64,000 bases of DNA from Candidatus Ideonella esbjergensis. Its GTDB lineage: Bacteria; Pseudomonadota; Gammaproteobacteria; Burkholderiales; Burkholderiaceae_C. Within the stretch, counting starts at the first letter, position 1. Every line of letters starts with the position of its first letter. Positions 53,175-61,445 of this stretch are shown here, piece by piece. Location of the stretch: contig JADJLP010000001.1 in the NCBI GenBank assembly GCA_016710065.1, positions 1,240,001 to 1,304,000 of the forward strand. Reading direction: 5' to 3'. The notes under the pieces were generated by a model. That model worked only from the letters and a program-made list of their open reading frames with translations. It did not search any database and was not told where the DNA came from. A program made the translations under genes and the position numbers.

Positions 53175-54295
53175 TGCAACGTCGTGACGGACTGGCACTG
53201 CTGCTCGTGGCCCTGAGCGCGCGGGCTGGCAGCGCCGAGCGCGACGACGCCATCCACCGTGGCCGGCACCTGCGCTTTCCCGCCGATCACGGCGCTCACC
53301 CCGGCGCGCGAATCGAGTGGTGGTATCTCACCGGTCATTTGCACGCAGCCGGTTTGCCTGTGGATGCGCCGCCGCGCTGGGGCTTCCAGATCACGTACTT
53401 CCGCTCGCGCACCGGTCTGGCCCAGACCCTGCCCGGCCGTTTCGCACCGCGCCAGTTGCTGTTCGCCCATGCCGCTGTGACGGACCTGGGCGCGCCCGGT
53501 CAGCCGGGCCGCCATGTGCATGACCAGCGCATCGCCCGCTGGAATGGCCTCGACCTCACACCGCGCGCCCATGCCGCGCTGGGCGACACCGATCTGTCGC
53601 TGGGCGGCTGGACCTTGCGGCGCCAGCCTGCGGACGGTGGGTACGCGGCCTGGCTGGCGGCCGATGCCTTCGCACTGGACCTGCAGATGCAGCCCACCCA
53701 GCCGCTGCTGCTGCAAGGCGAGCAGGGCTTTTCGCAGAAAGGCCCGCAACCCGAGCACGCCAGCCACTACCTGAGTCAACCGCAACTTGCGGTGAGTGGC
53801 CGGCTGGGGCAGGGTGGCGTCGCGCCCGTGGCGGTGCAGGGCCGTGCCTGGCTGGACCACGAATGGAGCGATAGCCTGATGGCACCGGGCACCGTGGGCT
53901 GGGACTGGGTGGGCGTCAACCTGTTCGACGGCTCAGCCCTCACCGTCTTTCGCCTGCGCGGCCAGGGCGATGCGCCGCCGGTGTGGGCTGGCGGCAGCTT
54001 TCGTGATGCCCAGGGACGCACCACCATCTTCGGCCCCACCGATGTTCGCTTCGAGCCTGGCCGACGCTGGACCAGCCCCGCCACCAGTGCCACCTACCCC
54101 GTGCAATGGACGCTGCAGACACCCGCAGGCCCGTTCACGCTGAATGCGCTGCTGGACGCCCAGGAACTCGACAGCCGTGCCAGCACGGGTACTGTGTACT
54201 GGGAGGGCCTGTCGGCACTGGCCGATGCAACTGGCCGACAGATCGGCCTGGGCTATCTGGAGATGACGGGTTACGCGGGGCGCTTGGCGCTCTGA
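53174..54295 (+). CDS. AttH-like (carotenoid 1,2-hydratase-type) lipocalin protein
   Basis: A 373-residue exported protein whose ATG shares a base with the stop of the permease gene (TGATG). After a short signal-like start (LALLLVALSARAGSA) come IEWWYLTGHLHA and WGFQITYFRSR, hallmarks of the AttH/CrtC two-lipocalin fold, then ASHYLSQPQLAVSGRL, AWLDHEWSD and WDWVGVNLFDGSALTVF. Carotenoid genes are absent, so hydratase action is unlikely. The ATPase/permease/AttH set matches att-type operons, where AttH may bind a lipid handled by the transporter. Confidence 0.9.
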   Translation: MQRRDGLALLLVALSARAGSAERDDAIHRGRHLRFPADHGAHPGARIEWWYLTGHLHAAGLPVDAPPRWGFQITYFRSRTGLAQTLPGRFAPRQLLFAHAAVTDLGAPGQPGRHVHDQRIARWNGLDLTPRAHAALGDTDLSLGGWTLRRQPADGGYAAWLAADAFALDLQMQPTQPLLLQGEQGFSQKGPQPEHASHYLSQPQLAVSGRLGQGGVAPVAVQGRAWLDHEWSDSLMAPGTVGWDWVGVNLFDGSALTVFRLRGQGDAPPVWAGGSFRDAQGRTTIFGPTDVRFEPGRRWTSPATSATYPVQWTLQTPAGPFTLNALLDAQELDSRASTGTVYWEGLSALADATGRQIGLGYLEMTGYAGRLAL

Positions 54296-54316
54296 GCAGG
54301 CCTGCGCCAAAGAGAA

Positions 54317-54347
54317 AGGGCGCAGCGGGCAAGACCGGCTGCGCCCT
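54317..54347. terminator. Bidirectional terminator between attH-like gene and tRNA-Thr
   Basis: A perfect 10-base stem AGGGCGCAGC (54317-54326) / GCTGCGCCCT (54338-54347) with an 11-base loop. Read leftward it is followed by TTTCTCTTT, which suits termination of the minus-strand tRNA; read rightward the tail is TGTTCTGGTTT. Confidence 0.85.
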
Positions 54348-54356
54348 GTTCTGGTT

Positions 54357-54432
54357 TGGTGCCGGAGAGAGGAGTCGAACCCCCGACCTTCTCATTACGA
54401 ATGAGCTGCTCTACCAACTGAGCTACACCGGC
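54357..54432 (-). tRNA. tRNA-Thr (anticodon CGT)
   Basis: Read on the minus strand the acceptor arm GCCGG pairs at its end, the D arm is GCTCAGTTGGTAGAGC, the anticodon loop is TTCGTAA (anticodon CGT) and the T arm contains GGTTCGACTCC. CCA is encoded. The sequence closely resembles E. coli thrW-type tRNAs. Confidence 0.97.
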
Positions 54433-54563
54433 GAAGGGCGAATTATAGCAAAGCACTTCACGGGCATCGGTTGCGGGCGGTCAGGCTTGAGGCCGAATTC
54501 AGCGGGGTTTTGCCTGCTTATGTGCAAGGCTTCGCGGGGCGGGTCGTGAGAGCATGGTTGCCC

Positions 54564-55172
54564 ATGAATGCCATGTTGCCTTTCCCAGTGCAGGCCGAGC
54601 CGGAAGTGCTGCGGCGCGCCTCGGCGCGCAGCGTCTACGCGCAGGCCTTGCGGGCACATCAGGCCGAGTTTCATCAGCTGGGTCATCTGGAAATGGCCGT
54701 GGTGGACGCGAGCCGCCGGCTGGCGGCCTGTCTGGCGGCGGGCGGCAAGGTTTTGCTGTGCGGCCTGGGGGCCAGCGCCAGCCTGAGCCTGGACCTGGAA
54801 ATGCTGCTGACCGGCCGTGCCGGACAAGCCAGGCCGCCCTTGGCTGCGCTGGTGCTGTCGGCCGAACTGGCGCAAGGGCGCGGCGGCCCGGACGAAGGCT
54901 TTGCGCGCCAGGTGCTGGCGTTGGGGCGACCCGGCGATGCCTTGGTGGTGATTGGCTCCGACGACGCTTGGGTGCCGCTCAAGCGGGCGGCCGACCAGGC
55001 CAGCGACATGGGGCTGCTCACCGTGGGTTTGCTGGTGCCGGCCAGCGCTGGGCTGGCCGAGAGTTGCCACCTGGCCATCACGGTCACCGGGGCCTCGGAC
55101 GTGCGCCAGATCGAGGCTCAGCAGTTCGTCTGCCACGCCTTGTGGGAACTGATCGAGGCCGAGCAGCAGTAG
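54564..55172 (+). CDS. SIS-domain protein (DiaA/GmhA-like)
   Basis: A 202-residue protein starting at ATG 54564. The SIS (sugar isomerase) fold is suggested by GGKVLLCGLGASASLSLDLEMLL, ALGRPGDALVVIGSDDAWVPLKRA and LLTVGLLVPAS. Relatives include phosphoheptose isomerase and the DnaA-binding DiaA. The Ser/Thr pattern of sugar-phosphate binding (SGNS-like) is not clean, so the isomerase role is uncertain. The gene is convergent with fbp. Confidence 0.75.
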   Translation: MNAMLPFPVQAEPEVLRRASARSVYAQALRAHQAEFHQLGHLEMAVVDASRRLAACLAAGGKVLLCGLGASASLSLDLEMLLTGRAGQARPPLAALVLSAELAQGRGGPDEGFARQVLALGRPGDALVVIGSDDAWVPLKRAADQASDMGLLTVGLLVPASAGLAESCHLAITVTGASDVRQIEAQQFVCHALWELIEAEQQ

Positions 55173-55178
55173 GTCATG

Positions 55179-55201
55179 GCGCACCCTCCGAGAGGGTGCG
55201 C
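55179..55201. terminator. Hairpin between convergent SIS and fbp genes
   Basis: A perfect 10-base stem GCGCACCCTC (55179-55188) / GAGGGTGCGC (55192-55201) with a CGA loop. No T run follows on either strand, so termination efficiency is uncertain; it may protect the 3' ends of both transcripts. Confidence 0.55.
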
Positions 55202-55250
55202 AGGCCGCTTGGGAGCGGTCCGACGCTGGCCTGCGTAGGCCCCGGCCCTC

Positions 55251-56264
55251 TCAGTGTGTTGTTTCGAGGTGGTACTCGGTAACACGCTGCACTTCGTTCT
55301 TCGAACCCAGCACCACCGCCACGCGCTCGTGCAGCTTGCCGGGCACCACGTCCATGATGCGCTGGCGTCCGTTGGTGGCCATGCCGCCGGCCTGCTCGAT
55401 CAGGAAGCTCATCGGGTTGGCTTCGTACATCAAACGCAGCTTGCCGGGCTTGTCGGGTTCACGCTGGTCCCAGGGGTACATGAAGACGCCGCCGCGGGTG
55501 AGGATGCGGTGCACGTCGGCCACCATCGAGGCCACCCAGCGCATGTTGAAATCCTTGCCGCGCGGGCCTTCCTTGCCGGCCAGGCATTCGTCGATATAGC
55601 GTCTTACCGGGGCGTCCCAGTGGCGCATGTTCGACATGTTGATGGCGAACTCCTTGGTGTCTTCGGGGATCTGCACGTTCTCTTGCGTGAGCACCCATGA
55701 GCCGGTCTCGCGGTCGAGCGTGAACATGGCCACGCCTTCGCCCACCGTCAGCACCAGGGTGCTTTGCGGGCCGAACACGCAGTAGCCGGCGGCGGCCTGC
55801 TGCTTGCCGGGCTGCAGGAAGTCTTCCTCGCTGACGCCACGGTTGTTGGTGACCTTGCGCAGCACCGAGAAAATGGTGCCGATGGAGACGTTGACGTCGA
55901 TGTTGCTGGAGCCGTCGAGCGGGTCGAACAGCAGCAGGTATTCGCCTTGCGGATAGCGATTTGGCACCACGTGGATGGAGTCCATCTCTTCAGACGCCAT
56001 GGCCGCCAGGTGGCCGCCCCATTCGTTGGCCTCGATCAGCACCTCGTTGGCGATGATGTCGAGCTTCTTCTGCACCTCGCCCTGCACGTTCTCGGAACCG
56101 GCCGAGCCCAGCACTTCGCCGAGCGCGCCCTTGTTGACCGAGATGGCGATGTGCTTGCAGGCGCGGGCCACCACCTCGATCAGCAGGCGCAACTGGGCGG
56201 GAATGTGCCCATGCTCGCGTTGCTGTTCCACGAGGTAGCGGGTGAGGCTGATGCGTTTGGTCAT
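55251..56264 (-). CDS. fbp: Class I fructose-1,6-bisphosphatase
   Basis: A 337-residue enzyme of gluconeogenesis and the Calvin cycle that removes the 1-phosphate of fructose 1,6-bisphosphate. Metal- and substrate-binding features are visible: LLLFDPLDGSSNIDVNVSIGT, NMSNMRHWDAP and FMYPWDQREPDKPGKLRLMYEANPMSFLIEQAGG. It is convergent with the SIS-domain gene and 42 bases downstream of pepN on the same strand. Confidence 0.97.
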   Translation of the reverse strand: MTKRISLTRYLVEQQREHGHIPAQLRLLIEVVARACKHIAISVNKGALGEVLGSAGSENVQGEVQKKLDIIANEVLIEANEWGGHLAAMASEEMDSIHVVPNRYPQGEYLLLFDPLDGSSNIDVNVSIGTIFSVLRKVTNNRGVSEEDFLQPGKQQAAAGYCVFGPQSTLVLTVGEGVAMFTLDRETGSWVLTQENVQIPEDTKEFAINMSNMRHWDAPVRRYIDECLAGKEGPRGKDFNMRWVASMVADVHRILTRGGVFMYPWDQREPDKPGKLRLMYEANPMSFLIEQAGGMATNGRQRIMDVVPGKLHERVAVVLGSKNEVQRVTEYHLETTH

Positions 56265-56306
56265 GGCTTCAGTGTGTGTGGAGGGTTGAGATTCAATCTT
56301 GTGAGA

Positions 56307-58988
56307 TCAATCCTGGAGAGAGCGCGTGATGATTTCGCGCGTGTCGCCGCTCAGGTCGACCTTGGCGGCCACCCGCTCCAGCGCCACACGCGCGGCGCCG
56401 CGGTAGGGTTCGGCCAGCGAGCGCCAGCGGTCCAACGCGCGGGCCAGCCGCGAGGCGATCTGCGGGTTGATGGCGTCAAGCTCGATGACGCGCTCGGCCC
56501 AGAACACATAGCCGGCCGCGTCGGCGCGGTGGAAGGCCGCCGGGTTGAACTGCGTGAGCGAGAACACCAGGGCACGGGCGCGATTCGGGTTGGCCAGCGT
56601 GAAGTCGGGGTGCTGCAGCAACTGCTTGACGCGGGCGAAGACCTTGCCGTCCTGCTCGCGGGCACGGGCCTGCAGCATGAACCACTTGTCCAGCGCCAGC
56701 GGGTGGCTGCGGAACTGGGCGTGGAAGCGCTCCAGCGCCGGTGTGGCCAGCTCGGCGTGGGCGTTCACCAGGGCCTCGATGGCGCCCAGGCGCTCGGTCA
56801 TGTTGCTGGCGTCCTTGCTGCGCTGGAAGGCGCGGCCGGGCCACTGGGCGTCACCAGAGGTCACTGCTTGCAGTGTGAGCATGGCCAAGGCCAGGTTGGC
56901 CAGTGCGCGGCGGCCGCTTTGCTCGGTATTCGGCGCGTAGGCGCCCAGCACCTGGTGCGTTTCATAGGCCCAGGCCCAGTCGGCCTGCAGGCGTGCGGCC
57001 AGTTGCAGGCGCAGGCTGTCGCACACGGCGTGGATGCGCTGCGGATCCACATTGCTCACCTGCTCTGCCACATAGCCCTCCGAGGGCAGCGTGAGCGCCA
57101 GGGCCTTGAAAGACGGCGCCAGCGTGGCGTCGCGCAGCAGGGCTTGCAGGGCGTTGGCCAGGGCCTCGTCCAGCACCACGCTGTCGGCGGCGAGGGCCTG
57201 ACGGATGCGGCTCAGCAGCAGGCGCTGGCCAGCCTCCCAGCGGTTGAAGGCGTCGGCGTCATGGGCCATCAGCACCAGCAGGTCGGCGTCGGCCAGGCCG
57301 TCGTCCAGTTGCACTGGAGCCGAGTAGCCGCGCAGCAGCGAGGGGATGCAGTCCTCGGTGATGCCGGTGAAGGTGAAGCGCTGTTCGGCCTCGGTCATCA
57401 CCAGCACGCGCTCGGTGGCCGACCAGGCGTAGGCGTCGTTGTCGAGCTGCACGGTCAGCGCCTGGCCGCCGCGCGCGAGCAGACCCATGGCAATGGGCAG
57501 CACCTGCGGCGGCTGGCCGTGATTGCTCTGCGTGAGTGTGAGCGTGAAGGTGGCGTTGCCGGCATCAAATTCGCCGCGCGCTTGCAAACGCGGCGTGCCG
57601 GCCTGGCTGTACCAGCGCTTGAACTGCGGCAGGTGGTAGGCCAACGGGCTGCCGGGGTTGGCGTCGGCAATGGCCTGGGCGAAGTCGTCGCAGGTCACGG
57701 CCTGGCCGTCGTGGCGCTGGAAGTACCGCGCCATGCCAGCTGCAAAGCCGTCGCGGCCGACCAGGGTGTGCATCATGCGCACCACTTCGGCGCCCTTCTC
57801 GTAGACGGTGGGGGTGTAGAAGTTGTCGATGGCCTGGTAGGCCTCGGGACGCACCGGATGGGCCATGGGGCCGGCGTCTTCGGGGAACTGGCGCTCGCGC
57901 AGCGTGCGCACGTCGGCAATGCGGCGCACGGCGCGGGCCGAGACCGGGCCGCCATCCGCCACCGGCGCGCCGGCCATGTCCATTGAAAATTCCTGGTCGC
58001 GGAAGACGGTGAGGCCTTCCTTGAGCGAGAGCTGAAACCAGTCGCGGCAGGTGACGCGGTTGCCGCTCCAGTTGTGGAAGTACTCGTGGCCCACCACGCT
58101 CTCGATGCCGTCGAAATCGTCATCGGTGGCGGTGTTTTCGCTGGCCAGCACGAACTTGGTGTTGAAGATGTTCAACCCCTTGTTCTCCATGGCGCCCATG
58201 TTGAAGTCGTCCACCGCGACGATCATGAAACGCTCCAGGTCGAGCGGCAGCTTGAAGCGGGCCTCGTCCCAGACGATGGAGGCGATCAGAGAGTTCATCG
58301 CGTGCTCGGTCTTTTCCAGGTCGCCACGCTTGACGAAGATCTGCAGCAGATGCTCCTTGCCGCTGCGCGTGACGATGCGCTGCTCGCGCGCCACCAGGTC
58401 GGCGGCCACCACGGCAAACAGGTAGGCAGGCTTGGGGAAGGGGTCGTGCCACTTCACGTAGTGACGGCCGTTGTCGAGCTCGCCCTGTTCCACCAGGTTG
58501 CCGTTGCTGAGCAGCACCGGGTACCTGGCCTTGTCGGCGCGCAGCGTGACGGTGAACTGCGCCATCACATCGGGGCGGTCGAGGTAGCAGGTGATGCGGC
58601 GGAATCCCTCGGCCTCGCACTGCGTGAATAGGCCCGAGCCCGAGGCGTACAGGCCGCTGAGCTGGGTGTTCTTGTCGGGGGCGATGGTGTTGCGGATCTC
58701 CAGCACAAACTGGTCGGCCTCGGGGGCGTCGATCACCAGCAGGCTGTCCTCGTGGCGGAAGGACACACTCTGGCCGTTCACCAGCACGCGCAGCAGGTTC
58801 AGGTCTTCAGCGTTCAGGCGCAGCGGCTGGCGTTCTTGCGTCAGGTTGCGCTCCATGGTGAGCTTGCTGCCCACGATGGTCTTGGCGGCGTCGAGGTCGA
58901 AGCTGAGCTCGGCCTGGCGTATCCAGTAGGCCGGGGCCAGGTAGTCTTCACGGCGAACGAGGGCGGCAGAGCCTTCACGCATCATCAT
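56307..58988 (-). CDS. pepN: Aminopeptidase N (PepN)
   Basis: An 893-residue M1-family zinc aminopeptidase that removes N-terminal residues from peptides. The zinc motif is VVGHEYFHNWSGNRVTCRDW (HExxH, with the distal Glu in KEGLTVFRDQEFS), and the exopeptidase motif is GAMENKGLNIF. The start may be 58988 or one of the next two ATG codons (MMM). Upstream, a HAD phosphatase gene and prfB lie on the same strand. Confidence 0.97.
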   Translation of the reverse strand: MMMREGSAALVRREDYLAPAYWIRQAELSFDLDAAKTIVGSKLTMERNLTQERQPLRLNAEDLNLLRVLVNGQSVSFRHEDSLLVIDAPEADQFVLEIRNTIAPDKNTQLSGLYASGSGLFTQCEAEGFRRITCYLDRPDVMAQFTVTLRADKARYPVLLSNGNLVEQGELDNGRHYVKWHDPFPKPAYLFAVVAADLVAREQRIVTRSGKEHLLQIFVKRGDLEKTEHAMNSLIASIVWDEARFKLPLDLERFMIVAVDDFNMGAMENKGLNIFNTKFVLASENTATDDDFDGIESVVGHEYFHNWSGNRVTCRDWFQLSLKEGLTVFRDQEFSMDMAGAPVADGGPVSARAVRRIADVRTLRERQFPEDAGPMAHPVRPEAYQAIDNFYTPTVYEKGAEVVRMMHTLVGRDGFAAGMARYFQRHDGQAVTCDDFAQAIADANPGSPLAYHLPQFKRWYSQAGTPRLQARGEFDAGNATFTLTLTQSNHGQPPQVLPIAMGLLARGGQALTVQLDNDAYAWSATERVLVMTEAEQRFTFTGITEDCIPSLLRGYSAPVQLDDGLADADLLVLMAHDADAFNRWEAGQRLLLSRIRQALAADSVVLDEALANALQALLRDATLAPSFKALALTLPSEGYVAEQVSNVDPQRIHAVCDSLRLQLAARLQADWAWAYETHQVLGAYAPNTEQSGRRALANLALAMLTLQAVTSGDAQWPGRAFQRSKDASNMTERLGAIEALVNAHAELATPALERFHAQFRSHPLALDKWFMLQARAREQDGKVFARVKQLLQHPDFTLANPNRARALVFSLTQFNPAAFHRADAAGYVFWAERVIELDAINPQIASRLARALDRWRSLAEPYRGAARVALERVAAKVDLSGDTREIITRSLQD

Positions 58989-59011
58989 GGTGGGCGTCCT
59001 TCCAGAACAGC

Positions 59012-59683
59012 TCAGGCAAACAGCAGAGTCTGATCCAGCGCGGTGAAATCGCGCACTGCGGTGATCAGGTTGGGGTAGGGGCTGAACGCGGCTGCGTCCA
59101 ACGTGGTGGTGAGGGCCACGGCGGCCATGCCGGCGCGGCGGGCAGCCTCGATGCCCAGGGGTGCGTCCTCGAACACCAGGCAGCGCCCGGGTGCGGTGGC
59201 CAGACGGCGGGCGGCTTCTACAAAGACGTCGGGATGGGGCTTGCCGCGCAGCCCATCAGCCGGGCTGGTGACGGTGTCCACCAAGGCACCCAGGCCAAAG
59301 CGCTCGAACGCCACGGCGATGTTGGCCTGCGGTGCAGCGGTGCACACGGCCAGCTTCAGGCCCTGGGCGCGGGCGCGTGCCAGCAGATCGAGCCCGCCCG
59401 CGATGGCTTGCAGATGCGCCACCGCCTCGGCCCGGTACAGCGCTTCTTTGGCGTCGGCCATGGCTTCGAGCTCGGCCGCCGCCTTTTGCGGGTACATGTC
59501 GGCCAGGATCTCGGTGTTCGAGCGTCCGGCCGAGCTGGCAAAAAAACCCGGGTCCTCGTCCAGCGGCTGGCCGATGCTGGCAAACCAGCGCACCCAGGCG
59601 CGCTGGTGCAGCGGCATGCTGTCCACCAGCGTGCCATCGAGGTCGAAGAGCAGGGCCTCAAAGCCACCGCGCGGGTTTGACAT
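59012..59683 (-). CDS. HAD-superfamily phosphatase
   Basis: A 223-residue hydrolase of the beta-phosphoglucomutase-like HAD group. Motif I is LLFDLDGTLVDSMP (nucleophile and acid/base Asp), motif II contains LAVCTAAP, and motif III/IV is FEDAPLGIEAARRAGM. ATG 59683 shares one base with the prfB stop (TGATG), so translation is probably coupled. The substrate, a phosphorylated sugar or similar, is unknown. Confidence 0.92.
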   Translation of the reverse strand: MSNPRGGFEALLFDLDGTLVDSMPLHQRAWVRWFASIGQPLDEDPGFFASSAGRSNTEILADMYPQKAAAELEAMADAKEALYRAEAVAHLQAIAGGLDLLARARAQGLKLAVCTAAPQANIAVAFERFGLGALVDTVTSPADGLRGKPHPDVFVEAARRLATAPGRCLVFEDAPLGIEAARRAGMAAVALTTTLDAAAFSPYPNLITAVRDFTALDQTLLFA

Positions 59684-60787
59684 CAAAGGCCTTGTTTCAG
59701 GCTGGCAGCGATGAAGGCGTCGAGGTCACCATCGAGCACCTTCTGCGTGGCCGAGATTTCGACGTTGGTGCGCAGGTCCTTGATGCGGCTGTTGTCCAGC
59801 ACGTAAGAGCGGATCTGGTGGCCCCAGCCCACGTCGGTCTTGGTGTCTTCGAGCTTTTGCTGCTCTTCCTGGCGTTTGCGCATCTCGTGGTCGTAAAGGC
59901 GCGAGCGCAGCCGCTTCCAGGCCACGTCACGGTTGCTGTGCTGGCTGCGGCCGTCCTGGCACTGCACCACGATGTTGGTGGGGATGTGGGTCAGGCGCAC
60001 CGCCGAGTCGGTCTTGTTGATGTGCTGGCCACCCGCGCCCGAGGCACGGAAGGTGTCCACCCGCACGTCGGCCGGGTTGATCTCGATCTCGATCGAATCG
60101 TCGATCTCGGGGTAGACGAAAAGCGAGGCGAAGCTGGTGTGGCGGCCACCCGAAGAATCGAACGGGCTCTTGCGCACCAGGCGGTGCACGCCAGTTTCGG
60201 TGCGCAAATGACCGAAAGCGTAATCGCCCTCGACCTTGATGGTGGCGCTCTTGATGCCGGCAATGTCGCCCGGCGTCTCGTCTTCCATCGTGGCCTTGAA
60301 GCCCTTGCGCTCGCAGTACTTGAGGTACTGGCGCAGCAGCATGCCGGCCCAGTCGCAGGCCTCGGTGCCGCCGGCGCCGGCCTGGATGTCGATGAAGCAG
60401 TTCAGCGGGTCGGCGGGGTTGCTGAACATGCGGCGGAATTCGAGTTTCTCGACGATCTCGCGCAGCTCACCCGCCAGGCCCTCGATGGCTTCCAGGCCGG
60501 CCAGGTCGTCGTCGGCCTTGCTCATCTCGAACAACTCGGTGTTGTCGGCGAGGTTGCTGCTGAGGTGGTCGATGGTACCCACGACTTCGTCGAGGGTCTT
60601 CTTTTCCTTGCCCAACTCCTGGGCCCGCTTGGGGTCGTTCCAGATGGCGGGGTTTTCGAGCGTGGCGTTGACTTCGTTCAGCCGCAGGGTTTTGCGGTCG
60701 TAGTCAAAGATACCCCCGTAAATCGAGGGTGCGCTGCGTCAGGTCGGCCAGGGTGCTGCCGATGGCGTTGATGCGTTCGATTTCCAT
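59683..60787 (-). CDS. prfB: Peptide chain release factor 2 (PrfB) with programmed frameshift
   Basis: Release factor 2, which ends translation at UGA and UAA. The first 27 codons (MEIERINAIGST...) start at ATG 60787 and end at an in-frame TGA (60704-60706). A +1 shift there continues to give a product of 367 residues. The domain features follow: RF2 tripeptide SPF in VRKSPFDSSGGRH for stop recognition and GAGGQHINKTDSAVR (GGQ) for peptidyl-tRNA hydrolysis. The frameshift makes the cell sense its own RF2 level. Confidence 0.97.
60703..60718 (-). promoter_or_regulatory. Programmed +1 frameshift site of prfB
   Basis: On the minus strand the site reads CGGGGGTATCTTTGAC: a Shine-Dalgarno-like GGGGG three bases before CTT TGA C, the same slippage arrangement as in E. 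coli prfB. When RF2 is low, the ribosome slips from CTT to the +1 frame and reads on. Confidence 0.95.
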
Positions 60788-60903
60788 GACTCAGATTTCC
60801 AAGGTTCAAATGACATATTTTCGCATGGCACACCTTGGGCGTTTCCCGGCTCGGTGGCAACGCCGAATGCCGCCACAATGCAAAACCAAAGAGGGCAGAG
60901 CGA

Positions 60904-61161
60904 ATGCTGTGGTTGGCAACGTGCGTGAAGCTGGTGTGCGAGGTGGCCTTGATGGCCATGCTGGGCCGTTTCGTGCTGGGCCTGATGGTGGGGCCTGCGC
61001 GTGAGCTGAACCCTTTTCACCGCCTGCTGGGTTGGGTGGTGCTGCCGGTGGAGCGCCGCGCGGGCCGTTGGACCGCGCCGCTGCTGATGGCCCTGTGGCT
61101 GGCGGCCACTGCGGCCAAGCTGAGGCTGTGCCTGGAACTGGGGCTGCAGGCATGCCGCTGA
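60904..61161 (+). CDS. Small membrane protein upstream of the symporter pair
   Basis: An 85-residue protein starting MLWLATCVKLVCEV at ATG 60904, with hydrophobic spans near residues 1-25 (LATCVKLVCEVALMAMLGRFVLGLM) and 50-70 (APLLMALWLAATAAKL). No family was recognised. Its end overlaps the start of the DUF4212 gene by 10 bases, so it is probably co-transcribed with the symporter. It may be an accessory of the transport complex. Confidence 0.7.
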   Translation: MLWLATCVKLVCEVALMAMLGRFVLGLMVGPARELNPFHRLLGWVVLPVERRAGRWTAPLLMALWLAATAAKLRLCLELGLQACR

Positions 61162-61445
61162 CCCCAGCGCAAAGCGACCCCACCGCAGCCGGGCCGGGCT
61201 CGCGCCAGCGCACCTACTGGCGCAAGGTGCGCTGGCTCACCGCCGGGTTGATGCTGGCCTGGGCGCTGGTGAGTTTTGCCGTGGTGTTCAAGGCACGGGC
61301 ATTGAACTTCAGTTTCTTCGGCTGGCCATTCAGCTTCTGGTGGACGGGGCAGGGTGCCTTGCTGATCTTCCTGGCCCTGGTGGGCTTGTATGCCCGGGTC
61401 ATGAGCAGGCTGGATGTGCAGTACGACATGGATGAGCATGACTGA
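61152..61445 (+). CDS. DUF4212 small subunit of a sodium:solute symporter
   Basis: A 97-residue membrane protein with two spans (VRWLTAGLMLAWALVSFAVVF and FFGWPFSFWWTGQGALLIFLALVGLYAR) and the family end RVMSRLDVQYDMDEHD. It is the small partner typical of the VC_2705-type solute:sodium symporters. The gene overlaps the large subunit by a few bases. Confidence 0.92.
   Translation: MPLTPAQSDPTAAGPGSRQRTYWRKVRWLTAGLMLAWALVSFAVVFKARALNFSFFGWPFSFWWTGQGALLIFLALVGLYARVMSRLDVQYDMDEHD

Noticed and set aside
53174..54295. Carotenoid hydratase function
   Set aside because: No carotenoid genes in the window; the neighbours fit an AttH role instead.
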